From contig JAZOAH010000002.1 in NCBI GenBank assembly GCA_045595395.1, forward strand, positions 5,203 to 69,202: a DNA stretch of 64,000 nt, written 5' to 3'. Shown here in pieces: positions 42,730-52,774 of the stretch. Numbering within the stretch: the first letter of the stretch is position 1; the number at the start of each line of letters is the position of its first letter. The notes beneath the pieces were generated by a model. That model had not been told where the DNA came from and made no database searches. It saw only the letters and a program-made list of their open reading frames with translations. The DNA is from CAKSHC01 sp045595395. Its GTDB lineage: Bacteria > Bacillota > Clostridia > Oscillospirales > UMGS1783. A program made the position numbers and the translations under genes.

Positions 42730-44406
42730 TTAGAACAATCCTATAATTTTTCCTGTTTCATCAACATCAATACACTCTGCTGCCGGAGTTTTCGGCAGTC
42801 CGGGCATGGTCATAATATCTCCGGTTAAAACGACAACAAATCCGGCACCGGCAGAAACTTTAACCTTCTTAATGGTTACTGTAAAGTTTTCAGGCGCGCC
42901 AAGCTTGGTTGGATCATCCGAAAAACTATACTGTGTTTTTGCCATGCAAACAGGGCAATGGCCAAAACCAAGCGACTCTAATTGAGCAATTTGTTTTTTT
43001 GCCACAGGCAAAATCGAGATACCATCACCACCGTAGACCTTCTTAACGACAGCTTCGATTTTTTCCTCGATGGTGCCAGCAAGATCGTAAGCAAAGGTGA
43101 AATCCCCCTGCTCTTCATCGCATAGGCGCACAACTTCGCGAGCCAGGGCTTCGCCGCCCCTGCCGCCTTCCGCCCAAACCGTTGAAAGAACGGTATTTAC
43201 GCCTAAATCACGGCATTTTTCAATAATAAAATCAATCTCGGCATCGGTATCGGTCGGGAAACGATTGACAGCAACGACACAGGGCAACTTGTAAACATTT
43301 TTGACGTTAGATACATGGCGCAACAAATTCGGGATACCTTTTTCCAGCGCAATAAGATCTTCCTCGTTGAGTGCTGTTTTCGGTAATCCACCATGCATTT
43401 TCAGTGCGCGAACAGTCGCAACAACAACCACTGCATCCGGCACCAATCCAGCCATGCGGCACTTAATGTCCAGGAACTTTTCTGCACCGAGATCCGCTCC
43501 GAACCCAGCTTCGGTAATGGTGTAATCACCCATTTTCAAGGCCAGTTTTGTTGCCATGACCGAGTTACAGCCATGAGCGATATTCGCAAAAGGCCCACCA
43601 TGCACAAAGGCAGGCGTACCCTCCAATGTCTGTACCAAATTCGGTTTAATGGCATCTTTAAGTAAAGCCGTCATAGCACCTGCCGCCTTCAGTTGACCGC
43701 AGGTCACCGGTTGATCATCATATGTATAGCCGACTATAATGCGTGACAGACGCTCTTTCAAGTCGGTAATCGAATCCGACAGACAAAGCACCGCCATGAT
43801 CTCGCTGGCTACCGTGATGTCGAATCCATCCTCACGCGGTACACCATTGGCTTTACCGCCCATACCGTCAACCATAAAGCGCAGCTGTCGGTCATTCATA
43901 TCCACGCAACGCTTCCAGGTGATCTTGCGTACATCAATACCTAAAGCATTTCCCTGCTGAATATGGTTATCCAGCATGGCAGCCAACAGGTTATTAGCCG
44001 CACCAATAGCATGAAAGTCACCGGTAAAGTGAAGATTAATATCCTCCATCGGTACGACCTGTGCATAGCCGCCGCCGGCAGCGCCGCCTTTAACGCCGAA
44101 AACAGGCCCCAGAGATGGTTCACGCAGAGCCACAGTAACATCCTTACCAATGCGACGCAAGCCGTCTGCAAGGCCGATTGTGGTCGTTGTCTTTCCTTCT
44201 CCTGCCGGAGTAGGCGTAATGGCCGTTACAAGGATCAATTTACCGTTTTCTCGATCTGATTCCTTTAGCAAGGCCGGATCGATCTTGGCCTTGTATCTTC
44301 CATACTGCTCTAAATATTTTTCATCCACATGAGCACGCTTAGCAATCTCAGTGATGGGTTCCATCTGACAGGCTTGTGCGATTTCAATGTCCGAAAGGTA
44401 TGCCAT
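42730..44406 (-). CDS. fhs: Formate-tetrahydrofolate ligase
   Basis: 558 aa from ATG 44406, with AAGGAG 9 nt upstream. The signature PTPAGEGKTTTTIGL is at about residue 65, followed by EPSLGPVFGVKGGAAGGG and the FTGDFHAIGAANNLL block. It makes 10-formyl-THF from formate, THF and ATP. It is the last gene of the purine operon, 27 bp after purL, so it shares the ZTP riboswitch. This supplies the formyl donor for PurN and the AICAR transformylase. Confidence 0.97.
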   Translation of the reverse strand: MAYLSDIEIAQACQMEPITEIAKRAHVDEKYLEQYGRYKAKIDPALLKESDRENGKLILVTAITPTPAGEGKTTTTIGLADGLRRIGKDVTVALREPSLGPVFGVKGGAAGGGYAQVVPMEDINLHFTGDFHAIGAANNLLAAMLDNHIQQGNALGIDVRKITWKRCVDMNDRQLRFMVDGMGGKANGVPREDGFDITVASEIMAVLCLSDSITDLKERLSRIIVGYTYDDQPVTCGQLKAAGAMTALLKDAIKPNLVQTLEGTPAFVHGGPFANIAHGCNSVMATKLALKMGDYTITEAGFGADLGAEKFLDIKCRMAGLVPDAVVVVATVRALKMHGGLPKTALNEEDLIALEKGIPNLLRHVSNVKNVYKLPCVVAVNRFPTDTDAEIDFIIEKCRDLGVNTVLSTVWAEGGRGGEALAREVVRLCDEEQGDFTFAYDLAGTIEEKIEAVVKKVYGGDGISILPVAKKQIAQLESLGFGHCPVCMAKTQYSFSDDPTKLGAPENFTVTIKKVKVSAGAGFVVVLTGDIMTMPGLPKTPAAECIDVDETGKIIGLF

Positions 44407-44433
44407 GATCATGCACTCCTTACTATTTAGTCT

Positions 44434-47400
44434 TTATTTGAAATAGCGAACTGCCGATTCAAACATGCGAATATCGTAATTACCGGGAACATTCTTATAC
44501 AGGCCATCGCCGATACGCTCACTGTGACCCATCTTGCCAAAGACTCGACCGTCAGGCGAGGTAATGCCCTCAATCGCATAGATCGAATCGTTGGGATTAA
44601 AGTGAATATCTCCAGTTGCATTGCCTTCCAGATCAACATACTGGGTTGCGATCTGTCCGTTTTCCGCTAATTTCTTAACCAATGCTTCATCCGCAAGGAA
44701 GCGACCCTCGCCATGCGAGATGGCTACATTATATACATCCCCTACCTCAGTCAGTGCCAGCCAGGGTGACTGATTGGAAGCTATGCGAGTACGCACGATG
44801 CGGGACTGGTGGCGACCGATGGTATTAAAGGTCAGCGTTGGGCAGGTCTCATCAGTGTCGATGATCTTGCCGTACGGAACAAGCCCCAACTTGATCAGAG
44901 CCTGGAAACCGTTGCAGATACCGCACATCAGGCCGTCGCGCTGTTCCAGAAGATCGGTCACGCCCTCTTTTACGGCAGCATTACGGAAGAAGGCCGTAAT
45001 AAACTTACCGCTGCCATCCGGCTCATCGCCGCCCGAGAAGCCGCCGGGCACAAAAACGATCTGCGACTGCTTGAGCTGTTTGACAAAGCGCTCTACACTA
45101 TCCTGAATACCGACCGCCGAGAGATTGTTGATAACCAAAATCTCAGGATCAGCACCGGCATCACGGACAGCCTTAGCACTGTCATACTCACAGTTTGTGC
45201 CGGGAAAAACAGGGATAAGAACCTTAGGCTTTGCGACACGAATGGCTGGTGCCTTACGCTCTTTAGCCGCATAGGAGAAATTGCACATGGGAGCCTTACT
45301 CTCCGGAATATTACAGTTAAAGACGCTTTCCAGCTTATCTTCGTAAATGCCAAGCAGGTCGCACATGGCTATGCTTTCATCACCACGGGACAGCTTGCCA
45401 TCATTGGTCACTGTACCAATAACAAGCGCTCCGGGCACATCCTCGGTCACCTCAAGCACAAAGGACGCATAGTTATAGCCAAAAAGTGTCTGGTTGCACA
45501 GATTAGCATCAACTGCAACACTAAAGCCGTTACCGAAAGCCATCTTCATAATAGCTTCGGCAATACCGCCCATGCCGGGCGTGTAGCAGGCAATGGCCTT
45601 ACCGCTACGCATCAATTCGGTCACCTGGGCAAAGACACGAAGCAGCGAATCAGTCTTAGGCAGACCCGCTTCATCGTATTCCGGGGAAAGACAGATGATC
45701 TTATGTCCGGCCGTTTTGAATTCCGGAGAAACCATATGGTCGATTTTATCGGTCGTAACGGCAAAGGATACCAGTGTGGGCGGCACATCAATATCTTCAA
45801 ACGAGCCACTCATCGAGTCCTTGCCGCCGATCGAACCGATCTGCAATTCTTTCTGCGCACGGAAGGCACCAAGCAGCGCCGCCAAAGGCTTGCCCCAACG
45901 CTTAGCGTCCTTGCCAAGTTTTTCAAAATATTCCTGGAAGGTCAGATAAACATCTTCAAATTTTGCACCACAGGCGATCAACTTACAAACGGATTCTACG
46001 ACTGCCAGGTAGGCACCGTGATACGGGCTCTTTTCGGTAATAAACGGATTGTAGCCCCAGGCCATCAAGGAAACATCATCGGTATGCTTCTTCTCGACCG
46101 AGATTTTCTGCACCATAGCCTGTACCGGTGTCAGCTGATGCTTACCTCCAAAAGGCATAAACACAGCACCGGCGCCAATGGTTGAGTCAAATCGTTCGGA
46201 CAGACCGCGCTTGGAGCAGATATTCAAATCGCCGGCCAGATTCTTGTAATTCTCTACAAAAGTACCGCTGACGGATTTCTCATAGGATTCCGGTTTTGCA
46301 GGTGCAATGCTGATATGTTTGGGGGCACCGTTGGAGTTGAGGAATTCGCGGCTAATGTCAACGATCTTCTTATCGTTCCAGTTCATGACCAAACGAGCCT
46401 CATCCTGAACGACAGCAACCGGGCATGCCTGCAGGTTTTCCTGAGCTGCCAGAGCAAGGAAAGCATCAACATTTTCCTTTTCAACGACAACTGCCATACG
46501 CTCCTGTGACTCACTGATGGCCAATTCGGTGCCGTCAAGACCCTCGTATTTCTTGGGGACAGCATTAAGATTGATGATCAATCCATCGGCCAGTTCGCCG
46601 ATAGCAACCGAAACACCACCGGCACCAAAGTCATTGCACCGCTTGATCATACGGGTTGCCGTCGGGTTGCGGAACAGGCGTTGCAGCTTACGTTCTTCAG
46701 GGGCATTACCCTTCTGAACCTCAGCGCCGCAGGTCTCGACCGAATGGGCATTATGCGCCTTAGAAGAGCCGGTAGCACCACCGATACCGTCACGGCCGGT
46801 GCTTCCACCAAGCAAAATAACAACATCGCCCGGATTGGGACGTTCACGGCGAACATTTTCTTGCGGTGCAGCAGCAATGACCGCACCGATTTCCATGCGT
46901 TTGGCCGCATAGCCGGGATGATAGATCTCATCTACAATACCGGTCGCCAGACCGATCTGGTTACCATAAGAGGAATAACCGGCCGCCGCCGTAGTGACGA
47001 TCTTGCGCTGCGGCAGTTTACCCTGAATCGTTTCATTGACAGGCTTGAGCGGGTCGGCAGCACCGGTCACACGCATTGCGCCATATACATAGGCACGTCC
47101 GGACAGCGGATCGCGAATAGCGCCGCCGATACAAGTAGCTGCGCCACCGAAGGGTTCGATCTCGGTGGGGTGATTATGTGTTTCATTTTTGAAGAGAAGC
47201 AGCCACGGCTCAGACACACCATCAACATCTACATTGATCTTAACTGTGCAGGCGTTGATCTCTTCCGATTCATCTAATTTATCAAGCTTACCGTTCTTCT
47301 TGAGATATTTGACAGCAACAGTAGCCAGATCCATCAAGCAAATCGGCTTGGTGCGTCCAATCTCCTTGCGAACGGCGAGATATTCCTCATAGGCCGACTG

Positions 47401-48123
47401 CAGCAGATCATCCTCAAAGGTTACCGAATCGATCTCAGTCAGGAAGGTCGTATGGCGGCAATGATCCGACCAGTAGGTATCGATCATGCGGATCTCAGTG
47501 ATGGTAGGATCACGGTGTTCACTCTTAAAATATTCTTGACAAAAAGCAATGTCGTCCGCATCCATCGCCAAACCGTAATCACGGACAAAGGCCTCCAAGC
47601 CACTACGATCAAGAGAGGTGAATCCATCCAGGGTGCGCACCTCAGTCGGAATATTGTAGTTAACACGGAGAGTTTCCGGTTTCTCCAGGGACGCTTCTCT
47701 GGCTTCTACGGGGTTAATTACATATTTCTTGATCTGCGCAACCTGATCTTCGCTTAAATCGCCGGTAAGTACATAGACCTTCGCCGAATGAACGGTCGGG
47801 CGATCGCTCTGTGAAATGATCTGAATACACTGCGCAGCCGAGTCGGCACGCTGATCAAACTGACCGGGCAAATACTCTACGGCAAATACAGTAGCGTTTT
47901 CTGCAAGCAATTCATCACTAACAATATCCAACTGCGGCTCAGAAAATACCGTCTGCTTGGCATAATCAAACAGTTCTTCACTGATATTCTCGGCATCGTA
48001 ACGATTGATCACTCGCACATCCGTTAATGAGTCAATTCCCAATAGCGTACGAGCATCACTAAGCAACGACTTAGCCTCAAACGCCAGCTCTTTTTTCTTT
48101 TCTACATATACTCTGTAAACCAT
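44434..48123 (-). CDS. purL: Phosphoribosylformylglycinamidine synthase, single-chain with glutaminase domain
   Basis: 1229 aa large-type PurL. The synthetase part has ETHNHPTEIEPFGGAATCIGG and GDVVILLGGSTGRDGIGGA. The C-terminal class I glutaminase (about 980-1229) has the GGFSGGDE oxyanion region, the nucleophile Cys in MCGICNGFQ and the His in ISHGEGRF. It converts FGAR, ATP and glutamine to FGAM, without needing separate PurQ and PurS. It lies 1 bp after purD and has GGAGG before the ATG. Confidence 0.97.
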   Translation of the reverse strand: MVYRVYVEKKKELAFEAKSLLSDARTLLGIDSLTDVRVINRYDAENISEELFDYAKQTVFSEPQLDIVSDELLAENATVFAVEYLPGQFDQRADSAAQCIQIISQSDRPTVHSAKVYVLTGDLSEDQVAQIKKYVINPVEAREASLEKPETLRVNYNIPTEVRTLDGFTSLDRSGLEAFVRDYGLAMDADDIAFCQEYFKSEHRDPTITEIRMIDTYWSDHCRHTTFLTEIDSVTFEDDLLQSAYEEYLAVRKEIGRTKPICLMDLATVAVKYLKKNGKLDKLDESEEINACTVKINVDVDGVSEPWLLLFKNETHNHPTEIEPFGGAATCIGGAIRDPLSGRAYVYGAMRVTGAADPLKPVNETIQGKLPQRKIVTTAAAGYSSYGNQIGLATGIVDEIYHPGYAAKRMEIGAVIAAAPQENVRRERPNPGDVVILLGGSTGRDGIGGATGSSKAHNAHSVETCGAEVQKGNAPEERKLQRLFRNPTATRMIKRCNDFGAGGVSVAIGELADGLIINLNAVPKKYEGLDGTELAISESQERMAVVVEKENVDAFLALAAQENLQACPVAVVQDEARLVMNWNDKKIVDISREFLNSNGAPKHISIAPAKPESYEKSVSGTFVENYKNLAGDLNICSKRGLSERFDSTIGAGAVFMPFGGKHQLTPVQAMVQKISVEKKHTDDVSLMAWGYNPFITEKSPYHGAYLAVVESVCKLIACGAKFEDVYLTFQEYFEKLGKDAKRWGKPLAALLGAFRAQKELQIGSIGGKDSMSGSFEDIDVPPTLVSFAVTTDKIDHMVSPEFKTAGHKIICLSPEYDEAGLPKTDSLLRVFAQVTELMRSGKAIACYTPGMGGIAEAIMKMAFGNGFSVAVDANLCNQTLFGYNYASFVLEVTEDVPGALVIGTVTNDGKLSRGDESIAMCDLLGIYEDKLESVFNCNIPESKAPMCNFSYAAKERKAPAIRVAKPKVLIPVFPGTNCEYDSAKAVRDAGADPEILVINNLSAVGIQDSVERFVKQLKQSQIVFVPGGFSGGDEPDGSGKFITAFFRNAAVKEGVTDLLEQRDGLMCGICNGFQALIKLGLVPYGKIIDTDETCPTLTFNTIGRHQSRIVRTRIASNQSPWLALTEVGDVYNVAISHGEGRFLADEALVKKLAENGQIATQYVDLEGNATGDIHFNPNDSIYAIEGITSPDGRVFGKMGHSERIGDGLYKNVPGNYDIRMFESAVRYFK

Positions 48124-48124
48124 G

Positions 48125-49396
48125 TTATTCCTCCGAAACGGCTTTCATAGCGCGGGCGCCGATATCGTGACGCCAATAGGCATTGTCAAAATGCACCTGA
48201 TCCACAATGTCGTAGGCATCTGAAATAGCCTCGCTCAACGACTGAGCAACGGCTGTGCAGCCAAGAACACGACCACCGTTGGTAACCAGCACACCGTCTT
48301 TTTTTGCAGCACCGGCTACATAGACCCGGTCTTCAACTTGTGGCGGAATATGTAGGGGCAAACCTTTATCATAGGCCGCTGGATATCCTGCAGATGCCAT
48401 AATGACACAGCAAGCATGCGCATCCTTGAATGTGACCTCCGTCTGTGACAATGTGCCATTGGTAACGGCTTGCATTACCGTTAACAAATCACTTTCCAGA
48501 AGCGGCAAAACTACCTGTGTTTCCGGATCGCCAAAGCGGCAATTATATTCAATCACCTTGGGACCGTTAGGAGTCAGCATCAAGCCAAAATACAGACACC
48601 CCTTAAAGGTACGTCCTTCAGCATTCATGGCATGGATTGTGGGCAGGAATATCTTTTCCATGCACTCATCGGCAATGTCTTGTGTATAATACGGATTGGG
48701 CGCAACTGTGCCCATACCGCCGGTGTTCAGTCCCGTATCGTTATCCCCTGCTCTTTTATGATCCATAGAGGAAACCATCGGGACAACTGTCTTGCCGTCG
48801 GTAAAGGACAATACCGAAACCTCAGGGCCGGTCAAAAACTCCTCGATCACGATCTGATCACCGCTGGCGCCGAACATCTTATCCTGCATCATGCTGCGAA
48901 CAGCGTCCTTAGCCTCATCCAACGTGTTGGCAATAATGACACCTTTGCCTAACGCCAGACCATCTGCTTTAATTACGACGGGGATCGAAGCAGTATCCAG
49001 ATAATCCAGCGCCGCCTGCATATCAGTAAATACCTCATAAGCAGCTGTGGGGATTCCGTATTTTTTCATTAATTGCTTTGAAAATACCTTACTGCCCTCA
49101 ATGATTGCCGCATCAGCAGTCGGACCAAAACAAGGGATACCCTTCGCCTGAAGTGCATCAACACAACCGAGCACCAAGGGATCATCGGGCGCAACAACGG
49201 CATAGTCGATCTGATTCTCTACTCCAAAAGCAACGATTGCGTCAATATCTTTGGCACCGATGTTGACACAAGTAGCATCTTTTTCCATACCGGCATTACC
49301 CGGCAGTGCGTAAAGTGTTTCTACTTGCGGGTTTTCTTTGATCTTGCGGATGATGGCATGTTCTCTACCACCACCGCCAATAACCATTACCTTCAT
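48125..49396 (-). CDS. purD: Phosphoribosylamine-glycine ligase (GAR synthetase)
   Basis: 423 aa ATP-grasp enzyme. It begins KVMVIGGGGREHAI, with VIKADGLALGKGV for ATP binding and YNCRFGDPETQVVLPLL as the GAR synthetase signature. It catalyses the second step of purine synthesis. It sits between purH (12 bp) and purL (1 bp). Confidence 0.97.
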   Translation of the reverse strand: MKVMVIGGGGREHAIIRKIKENPQVETLYALPGNAGMEKDATCVNIGAKDIDAIVAFGVENQIDYAVVAPDDPLVLGCVDALQAKGIPCFGPTADAAIIEGSKVFSKQLMKKYGIPTAAYEVFTDMQAALDYLDTASIPVVIKADGLALGKGVIIANTLDEAKDAVRSMMQDKMFGASGDQIVIEEFLTGPEVSVLSFTDGKTVVPMVSSMDHKRAGDNDTGLNTGGMGTVAPNPYYTQDIADECMEKIFLPTIHAMNAEGRTFKGCLYFGLMLTPNGPKVIEYNCRFGDPETQVVLPLLESDLLTVMQAVTNGTLSQTEVTFKDAHACCVIMASAGYPAAYDKGLPLHIPPQVEDRVYVAGAAKKDGVLVTNGGRVLGCTAVAQSLSEAISDAYDIVDQVHFDNAYWRHDIGARAMKAVSEE

Positions 49397-49408
49397 TGAT
49401 TTCCTCCG

Positions 49409-50593
49409 TTAATGATGGAACAAACGCATACCGGTAAACACCATTACCATATCATACTTGTTACAGCAATCAATAACGGCATCATCACGAATCGATCCGC
49501 CCGGCTCAGCTATGTATTTCACACCGCTGCGATAAGCACGCTCAATATTGTCACTAAACGGGAAGAAGGCATCCGAACCAAGTGCCACATTGGTGCAGGA
49601 GGCCAAAAATTCCTTAGCTTCCGCATCGGTAAGCGGCTGAGGTTGATAGGTAAAATACTTCTGCCAATTACCGTCAGCACAGACATCTTCTTCGTTTTTG
49701 TTGATATATCCGTCTACAACATTATCACGGTCGGCACGGCCAAGGGTATCCTTAAACGGCAGATTGAGAACCTTGTCATGCTGACGCAGGAACCAGGTGT
49801 CCGCCTTAGTACCGGCCAAACGAGTGCAATGGATTCTCGACTGCTGACCGGCGCCGACACCGATCGCCTGTCCGTCGTATGCATAGCAAACCGAGTTTGA
49901 CTGGGTATATTTCAGGGTGATCAGCGAAATGATCAGATCACGTACCGCACTTTCCGGGAGATCTTTGTTTGCTGTTACGATATTGGAAAGTAGCTCATGA
50001 TCGATCTTGAAATTGTTTCTGCCCTGTTCAAAGGTGATACCGTAAACCTGCTTGCGCTCCACCGGATCAGGAACAAAATTCGGATCGATCTGAATGACAT
50101 TATAGTTGCCGTTTCTCTTCTGCTTGAGGATCTCCAATGCTTCAGGCTCATAACCGGGGGCAATAACACCGTCCGAAACCTCACGCTTGATCATTTTAGC
50201 CGTGGTAACATCACATACATCGGAGAGAGCAACAAAATCACCGAACGAGCACATTCTGTCGGTACCTCGGGCACGAGCATAAGCACAAGCAAGTGGTGAT
50301 TCATCCAATCCTTCAACATCATCGACAAAGCAGGCCTTTTTCAACTTATCGGAAAGAGGAATGCCAACCGCAGCCGATGTCGGACTGACATGCTTAAAAG
50401 ATGTGACAGCAGGCATACCGAGAGCCTCTTTGAGCTCCTTGACCAACTGCCAACTGTTAAAGGCATCCAAAAAATTGATATAGCCGGGGCGACCACACAA
50501 AATCTGAATGGGCAGTTCGGTTCCGTCGTGCATGTAGATCTTCGACGGTTTCTGATTAGGGTTGCAACCATATTTTAATTCGAATTCTTTCAT
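49409..50593 (-). CDS. purH: Stand-alone AICAR transformylase (C-terminal half of PurH)
   Basis: 394 aa. It contains only the AICAR formyltransferase part: LKYGCNPNQKPSKI, TSFKHVSPTSAAVG, the SNSVCYAYDGQAIGVGAGQQSR block and GGSIRDDAVIDCCN. The N-terminal MGS-like IMP cyclohydrolase domain of normal PurH (over 500 aa) is absent. It transfers a formyl group from 10-formyl-THF to AICAR (ZMP) giving FAICAR. The missing cyclisation step is supplied by the PurO-type gene at 52053. The ATG follows AAGGAG, so this is a true start and not a truncation. Confidence 0.93.
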   Translation of the reverse strand: MKEFELKYGCNPNQKPSKIYMHDGTELPIQILCGRPGYINFLDAFNSWQLVKELKEALGMPAVTSFKHVSPTSAAVGIPLSDKLKKACFVDDVEGLDESPLACAYARARGTDRMCSFGDFVALSDVCDVTTAKMIKREVSDGVIAPGYEPEALEILKQKRNGNYNVIQIDPNFVPDPVERKQVYGITFEQGRNNFKIDHELLSNIVTANKDLPESAVRDLIISLITLKYTQSNSVCYAYDGQAIGVGAGQQSRIHCTRLAGTKADTWFLRQHDKVLNLPFKDTLGRADRDNVVDGYINKNEEDVCADGNWQKYFTYQPQPLTDAEAKEFLASCTNVALGSDAFFPFSDNIERAYRSGVKYIAEPGGSIRDDAVIDCCNKYDMVMVFTGMRLFHH

Positions 50594-50604
50594 GTTCGTT
50601 CTCC

Positions 50605-52041
50605 TTATATGTTTAGTTGAGCGACAATTTCCTTTTCAGATGCATAGCGCTCAAGCATAGGACTGACAATATCAGCCAAAAACTCCTCGACCTGAGATAT
50701 GCTACGGCCAACATATTTAGCCGGATCCAGCTGTGTCACAATCTCCTCTTTAGTAAGGGGAATATTTTCATCCGCTGCAATACGATCAATAAGATCGTTC
50801 TGCCCGCCTTCCAGCTTGACCTTAGCCGCAGCAGCATGAGAGTGAACGCGAATGATCTCGTGGAGCATCTGACGGTCACCGCCACGCTTGACCGATTCCA
50901 TCATGATATTTTCAGTCGCCATAAAGGGCAATTTTTCCATCACTCTGCGATTGACAACCTTTTCATAAACGACAAGGCCGGAGGTAATATTGATATAAAT
51001 ATTCAAGATGGCATCTACAGCCAAGAACGCCTCAGAAACTGAGATGCGCTTGTTAGCACTGTCATCAAGCGTACGCTCAAACCACTGGGTAGCTGCTGTC
51101 ATGGCCGGATTGATCGAATCAGCAATTACATAACGAGCCAGTGCCGAAATGCGTTCACTGCGCATGGGATTGCGTTTATACGGCATGGCAGACGAACCAA
51201 TCTGTGTTTTTTCAAATGGCTCTTCCATTTCTTCAAACGACTGCAGGATGCGCAGGTCATTGGAAAATTTATAGGCACTTTGTGCGATACCGGACAGCAC
51301 CGCCAAGAAATAGGAATCCACCTTACGCGAATAGGTTTGTCCCGAAACCGGCATACAACTGCTAAATCCCATATCTTCAGCAATCAACTGCTCCAATTTC
51401 TTTACCTTAACTTCATCCCCGCCAAACAGTTCCATAAAACTGGCCTGAGTGCCGGTAGTTCCTTTATTACCAAGCAATTTTAAATGATCCATCTGATACT
51501 GGAGATTTTCCATATCCATAATCAGCTCATGGATCCACAGCGTAGCACGCTTACCGACAGTTGTCAGCTGCGCCGGCTGGAGATGGGTATATGCCAGACA
51601 CGGCATAGCCTTATACTTTTCAGCAAAGACCGCTAAATTCTTAACCACCTGAGCCATCTTCTTCATGATGATCCGAGAGGCTTCGCGCATGATGATCACA
51701 TCTGTGTTATCACAAACATAGCAACTGGTTGCACCCAAATGAATGATCGGCTCAGCCTTCGGGCACTGCTGGCTATAGGCATAAACATGACTCATGACAT
51801 CGTGGCGGCAGGCCTTCTCTCGTTCTACAGCCACATCGTAGTTAATTTCGTCTTTATAGGCTTCCAATTGAGCGATCTGTTCATCGGTAATGTCTAAGCC
51901 TAATGCCTTTTCTGCTTTGGCTAAACTGATCCACAATTTGCGCCAGGTACGAAACTTGAAATTTCCAGAAAAAATCTGCTGCATCTCCGGGCTGGCGTAA
52001 CGCGTAGACAGCGGAGAGAGGTATTGATCCTTGCTCGGCAT
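50605..52041 (-). CDS. purB: Adenylosuccinate lyase
   Basis: 478 aa fumarase/aspartase-superfamily enzyme. Signature IGSSAMPYKRNPMRSERI contains the catalytic serine loop, and HLGATSCYVCDNTD and AYTHLQPAQLTTVGKR are the other two conserved regions. It acts twice in purine synthesis: SAICAR to AICAR and adenylosuccinate to AMP. The ATG follows AAGGAG. Confidence 0.97.
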   Translation of the reverse strand: MPSKDQYLSPLSTRYASPEMQQIFSGNFKFRTWRKLWISLAKAEKALGLDITDEQIAQLEAYKDEINYDVAVEREKACRHDVMSHVYAYSQQCPKAEPIIHLGATSCYVCDNTDVIIMREASRIIMKKMAQVVKNLAVFAEKYKAMPCLAYTHLQPAQLTTVGKRATLWIHELIMDMENLQYQMDHLKLLGNKGTTGTQASFMELFGGDEVKVKKLEQLIAEDMGFSSCMPVSGQTYSRKVDSYFLAVLSGIAQSAYKFSNDLRILQSFEEMEEPFEKTQIGSSAMPYKRNPMRSERISALARYVIADSINPAMTAATQWFERTLDDSANKRISVSEAFLAVDAILNIYINITSGLVVYEKVVNRRVMEKLPFMATENIMMESVKRGGDRQMLHEIIRVHSHAAAAKVKLEGGQNDLIDRIAADENIPLTKEEIVTQLDPAKYVGRSISQVEEFLADIVSPMLERYASEKEIVAQLNI

Positions 52042-52052
52042 CTCTTTTCTCC

Positions 52053-52772
52053 TTATTTGTTCTTATTGATCAAACGTTCTTCGGCCTCACCGTTTGTAAG
52101 GTCAATATACTTTACAAATAGTGAAATCTTATTATCAGCATCCAAAGATGCCCACAAGGAGTTGGTGAATTCATCTATATCATTAGGGATTATCACACGC
52201 TCAGGCTCACCTTGGAAGGTCGGAATAGGATTTCCGTCGCATACATAAGTATGGATAAAATGTCCTAAACCGTTGAGAGCCGGATAACTGAAAGTATAAC
52301 GATTGCAGGCTGTTCCCTTTTCGTCGGCACTTTTGAGGATGCTCATTTGATAGGAAAAATTATTTTCATCAAAGGTCAGCATGGCGCTAATGCGCGGCGT
52401 CAAGTTCGGGAAATCGGGTTCAAACTCACGGGATTCCAAAGCAGCACCAAAGGTTTTCCCTGCCGCAATACCATCGTAGATGGTATCGGTCTGATCGCCG
52501 TTGGTAACAATCAGATTATTTTTATAACTGCGTACCGCAGCATAGATAATCAGGCTGGGATCTTCAACCTTGGAAGCGTCAAAGGGTTCGGTATACAAAT
52601 CACCGTCACGCAGAGTAAATACGCGGTTGCGGCTGTTATTGCTACGCCCCATGATAAAATAGGCAGCACAAGCTTTTTTTCCGTCTTCAGTCTTTCCAAC
52701 AACAATACCTCGGCCGACATAGGAATTTCCTTCGACTCGCTGTGCGATCTCTTTCGTTTCGTAAATGTTCAT
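52053..52772 (-). CDS. purO: IMP cyclohydrolase, archaeal PurO-type
   Basis: 239 aa. It begins with a cluster NSYVGRGIVVGK and IMGRSNNSRNRVF that resembles archaeal PurO (Pfam IMP_cyclohyd), an Ntn-hydrolase-fold enzyme unrelated to the PurH N-domain. It closes the FAICAR ring to IMP. The operon context strongly supports the call: the neighbouring PurH lacks its own cyclohydrolase domain. The start is behind GAAAGGG. Identification rests on recollected family pattern plus context. Confidence 0.87.
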   Translation of the reverse strand: MNIYETKEIAQRVEGNSYVGRGIVVGKTEDGKKACAAYFIMGRSNNSRNRVFTLRDGDLYTEPFDASKVEDPSLIIYAAVRSYKNNLIVTNGDQTDTIYDGIAAGKTFGAALESREFEPDFPNLTPRISAMLTFDENNFSYQMSILKSADEKGTACNRYTFSYPALNGLGHFIHTYVCDGNPIPTFQGEPERVIIPNDIDEFTNSLWASLDADNKISLFVKYIDLTNGEAEERLINKNK

Positions 52773-52774
52773 GT

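Noticed and set aside
42622..42828. 68-codon plus-strand frame overlapping the fhs 3' end
   Set aside because: No ribosome binding site; it runs into the antisense of fhs. It is at best part of the possible relic noted in the gap.
44809..46185. 458-codon plus-strand frame opposite purL
   Set aside because: It lies wholly within purL on the other strand, and its composition follows the purL codons. No plausible start signal or protein family.
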